DNA of 23,655 nucleotides from NCBI GenBank assembly GCA_045577655.1, contig JAZNIU010000051.1, forward strand, positions 1 to 23,655, written 5' to 3'. The position numbers and the translations under genes were made by a program. Below are positions 22,879 to 23,655 of the stretch, piece after piece. The notes under the pieces are model-generated. The model was given only the letters and a program-made list of their open reading frames with translations, did no database searches and was not told the DNA's origin. The first letter of the stretch is position 1. Each line of letters begins with the position of its first letter. The stretch comes from RGIG7450 sp045577655. GTDB lineage: Bacteria > Bacillota > Clostridia > RUG12999.

Positions 22879-23655
22879 AATACCGCAAATTCATATTGTG
22901 CTATTTGGTTATTGGTTTTATTATTTCCAAAAATATTGGTTTCGGAATACTCATACAAATTAGTAGTCATATTGACGACAATTTTCAATTTTTTTCTATA
23001 GAACACAAGTACGCCATTTTGGTTTTTAAAAATAATTTCTGCACTCTTTAAATCTGCAAGATCTTTTCTTAATTTACATATTTTAAAATAGAACTGCGTT
23101 ATCTCACCGTTTGTTTTATCCCAACAAAAATATTTTCTGTTAAACGGGTCATTTTCGCCCTCCATGCCAACTTCGTCACCGTAATATATAGTGGGTGCCC
23201 CCGGCAGCATAAATTGCAGAAAAACGGCAATTTTATGCAGTTGTGTGTCCCCGTTAAGCAAACTAAATATTCTGGGCGTGTCATGGCTGGAAATGAGGTT
23301 CATAGAAGAAAGAAAAATATCTTTTGGATAATTTTCCATAAGAGACAAAAATTCTTTTGAAAAATCATCTGCACTTTTTTCTTTTTTTACAAAACCTATA
23401 ATTGCGTTTCTGAGCGGATAGTTCATAACTCCGTCCAGTTCATCACCAAACAGATACCCTCTTCTTTCCCCATAGCTTATTTTATTCGATGCATCTTCCC
23501 ATACTTCACCTATAATAAGTGCATCTTCTTTTATTTCTTTTGCTTTTTTTGCAATTTTTCTGATAAAATCGTCGGTAAGTTCATCTGCAACATCAAGTCT
23601 GATTCCGTCTGTACCAAGCCCAAACCAGAAAGGAATTACCTCCTGGGTTATAAAA
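22863..23655 (-). CDS. GH13 alpha-amylase family enzyme (neopullulanase/cyclomaltodextrinase-like), 5' part beyond window
   Basis: About 263 C-terminal residues are visible; the frame stays open through the right edge, so the start is outside. GH13 catalytic regions appear in order: GIRLDVADE with the nucleophile Asp (codon 23592-23594), IIGEVW with the acid/base Glu (codon 23505-23507), and ISSHDTPR with the third catalytic Asp (codon 23280-23282). The forms DVADE and GEVWEDA and a short C-terminal beta domain resemble neopullulanase, cyclomaltodextrinase and maltogenic amylase. It likely hydrolyses alpha-glucans or short maltodextrins. No statement on secretion is possible without the N terminus. 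The stop lies inside the terminator hairpin shared with rhaB. Confidence 0.9.
   Translation of the reverse strand, partial: FITQEVIPFWFGLGTDGIRLDVADELTDDFIRKIAKKAKEIKEDALIIGEVWEDASNKISYGERRGYLFGDELDGVMNYPLRNAIIGFVKKEKSADDFSKEFLSLMENYPKDIFLSSMNLISSHDTPRIFSLLNGDTQLHKIAVFLQFMLPGAPTIYYGDEVGMEGENDPFNRKYFCWDKTNGEITQFYFKICKLRKDLADLKSAEIIFKNQNGVLVFYRKKLKIVVNMTTNLYEYSETNIFGNNKTNNQIAQYEFAVLKKDA

Noticed and set aside
1..23655. CRISPR array, prophage, insertion sequence or defence system
   Set aside because: I saw no regularly spaced repeats, integrase, transposase or terminal inverted repeats, and every long frame in the coding orientation belongs to a recognised family.

Overview
The window is AT-rich chromosomal DNA from a low-GC Gram-positive bacterium, most likely a member of the Clostridia, possibly gut-associated. 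The evidence is gene content and order. A DnaD/DnaB-like primosome protein sits beside a DnaI-type helicase loader and nrdR. YybS (DUF2232), GdpP, L9 and the replicative helicase follow in the Bacillus order. The tilS-hpt-ftsH and secA-prfB neighbourhoods are also Firmicute-like. Genes are packed tightly, with short gaps or small overlaps, and no stretch of more than 300 bases lacks a gene. I see no tRNA, rRNA, CRISPR array, insertion sequence, phage gene or riboswitch.

Layout. Positions 1-154 are a window-edge remnant with a short open frame and an imperfect hairpin. Three minus-strand genes follow: an aldose-1-epimerase-like protein, the DnaI/DnaC helicase loader, and a two-DnaD-domain replication initiation protein. 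A divergent region with two clear sigma-A-type promoters (about 3108-3194) drives the dnaD-dnaI pair leftward and nrdR rightward. The first rightward group is nrdR, a secreted polysaccharide deacetylase, an orphan peptide-type substrate-binding lipoprotein, pcrA and a YybS-like membrane protein. A second promoter (9363-9392) starts a longer group: gdpP, rplI, dnaB, tilS, hpt, ftsH, secA, prfB, an NfeD-like protein and a rhamnulokinase. It ends at a strong hairpin terminator (22843-22878). A GH13 amylase or neopullulanase runs convergently from the right edge and is cut by the window end.

The genes are mostly housekeeping: replication initiation and unwinding (DnaD-like, DnaI, DnaB, PcrA), dNTP control (NrdR), c-di-AMP turnover (GdpP), translation (L9, TilS, RF2), purine salvage (Hpt), membrane proteolysis (FtsH) and secretion (SecA). 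The sugar genes (epimerase, RhaB, GH13) lie at the flanks.

The most notable point is in prfB. RF2 needs a +1 frameshift at codon 26, the classical position, but the stop codon at the shift site is TAA instead of the usual TGA. I found no convincing wholly new system. The other observations are small oddities of gene context and regulation.
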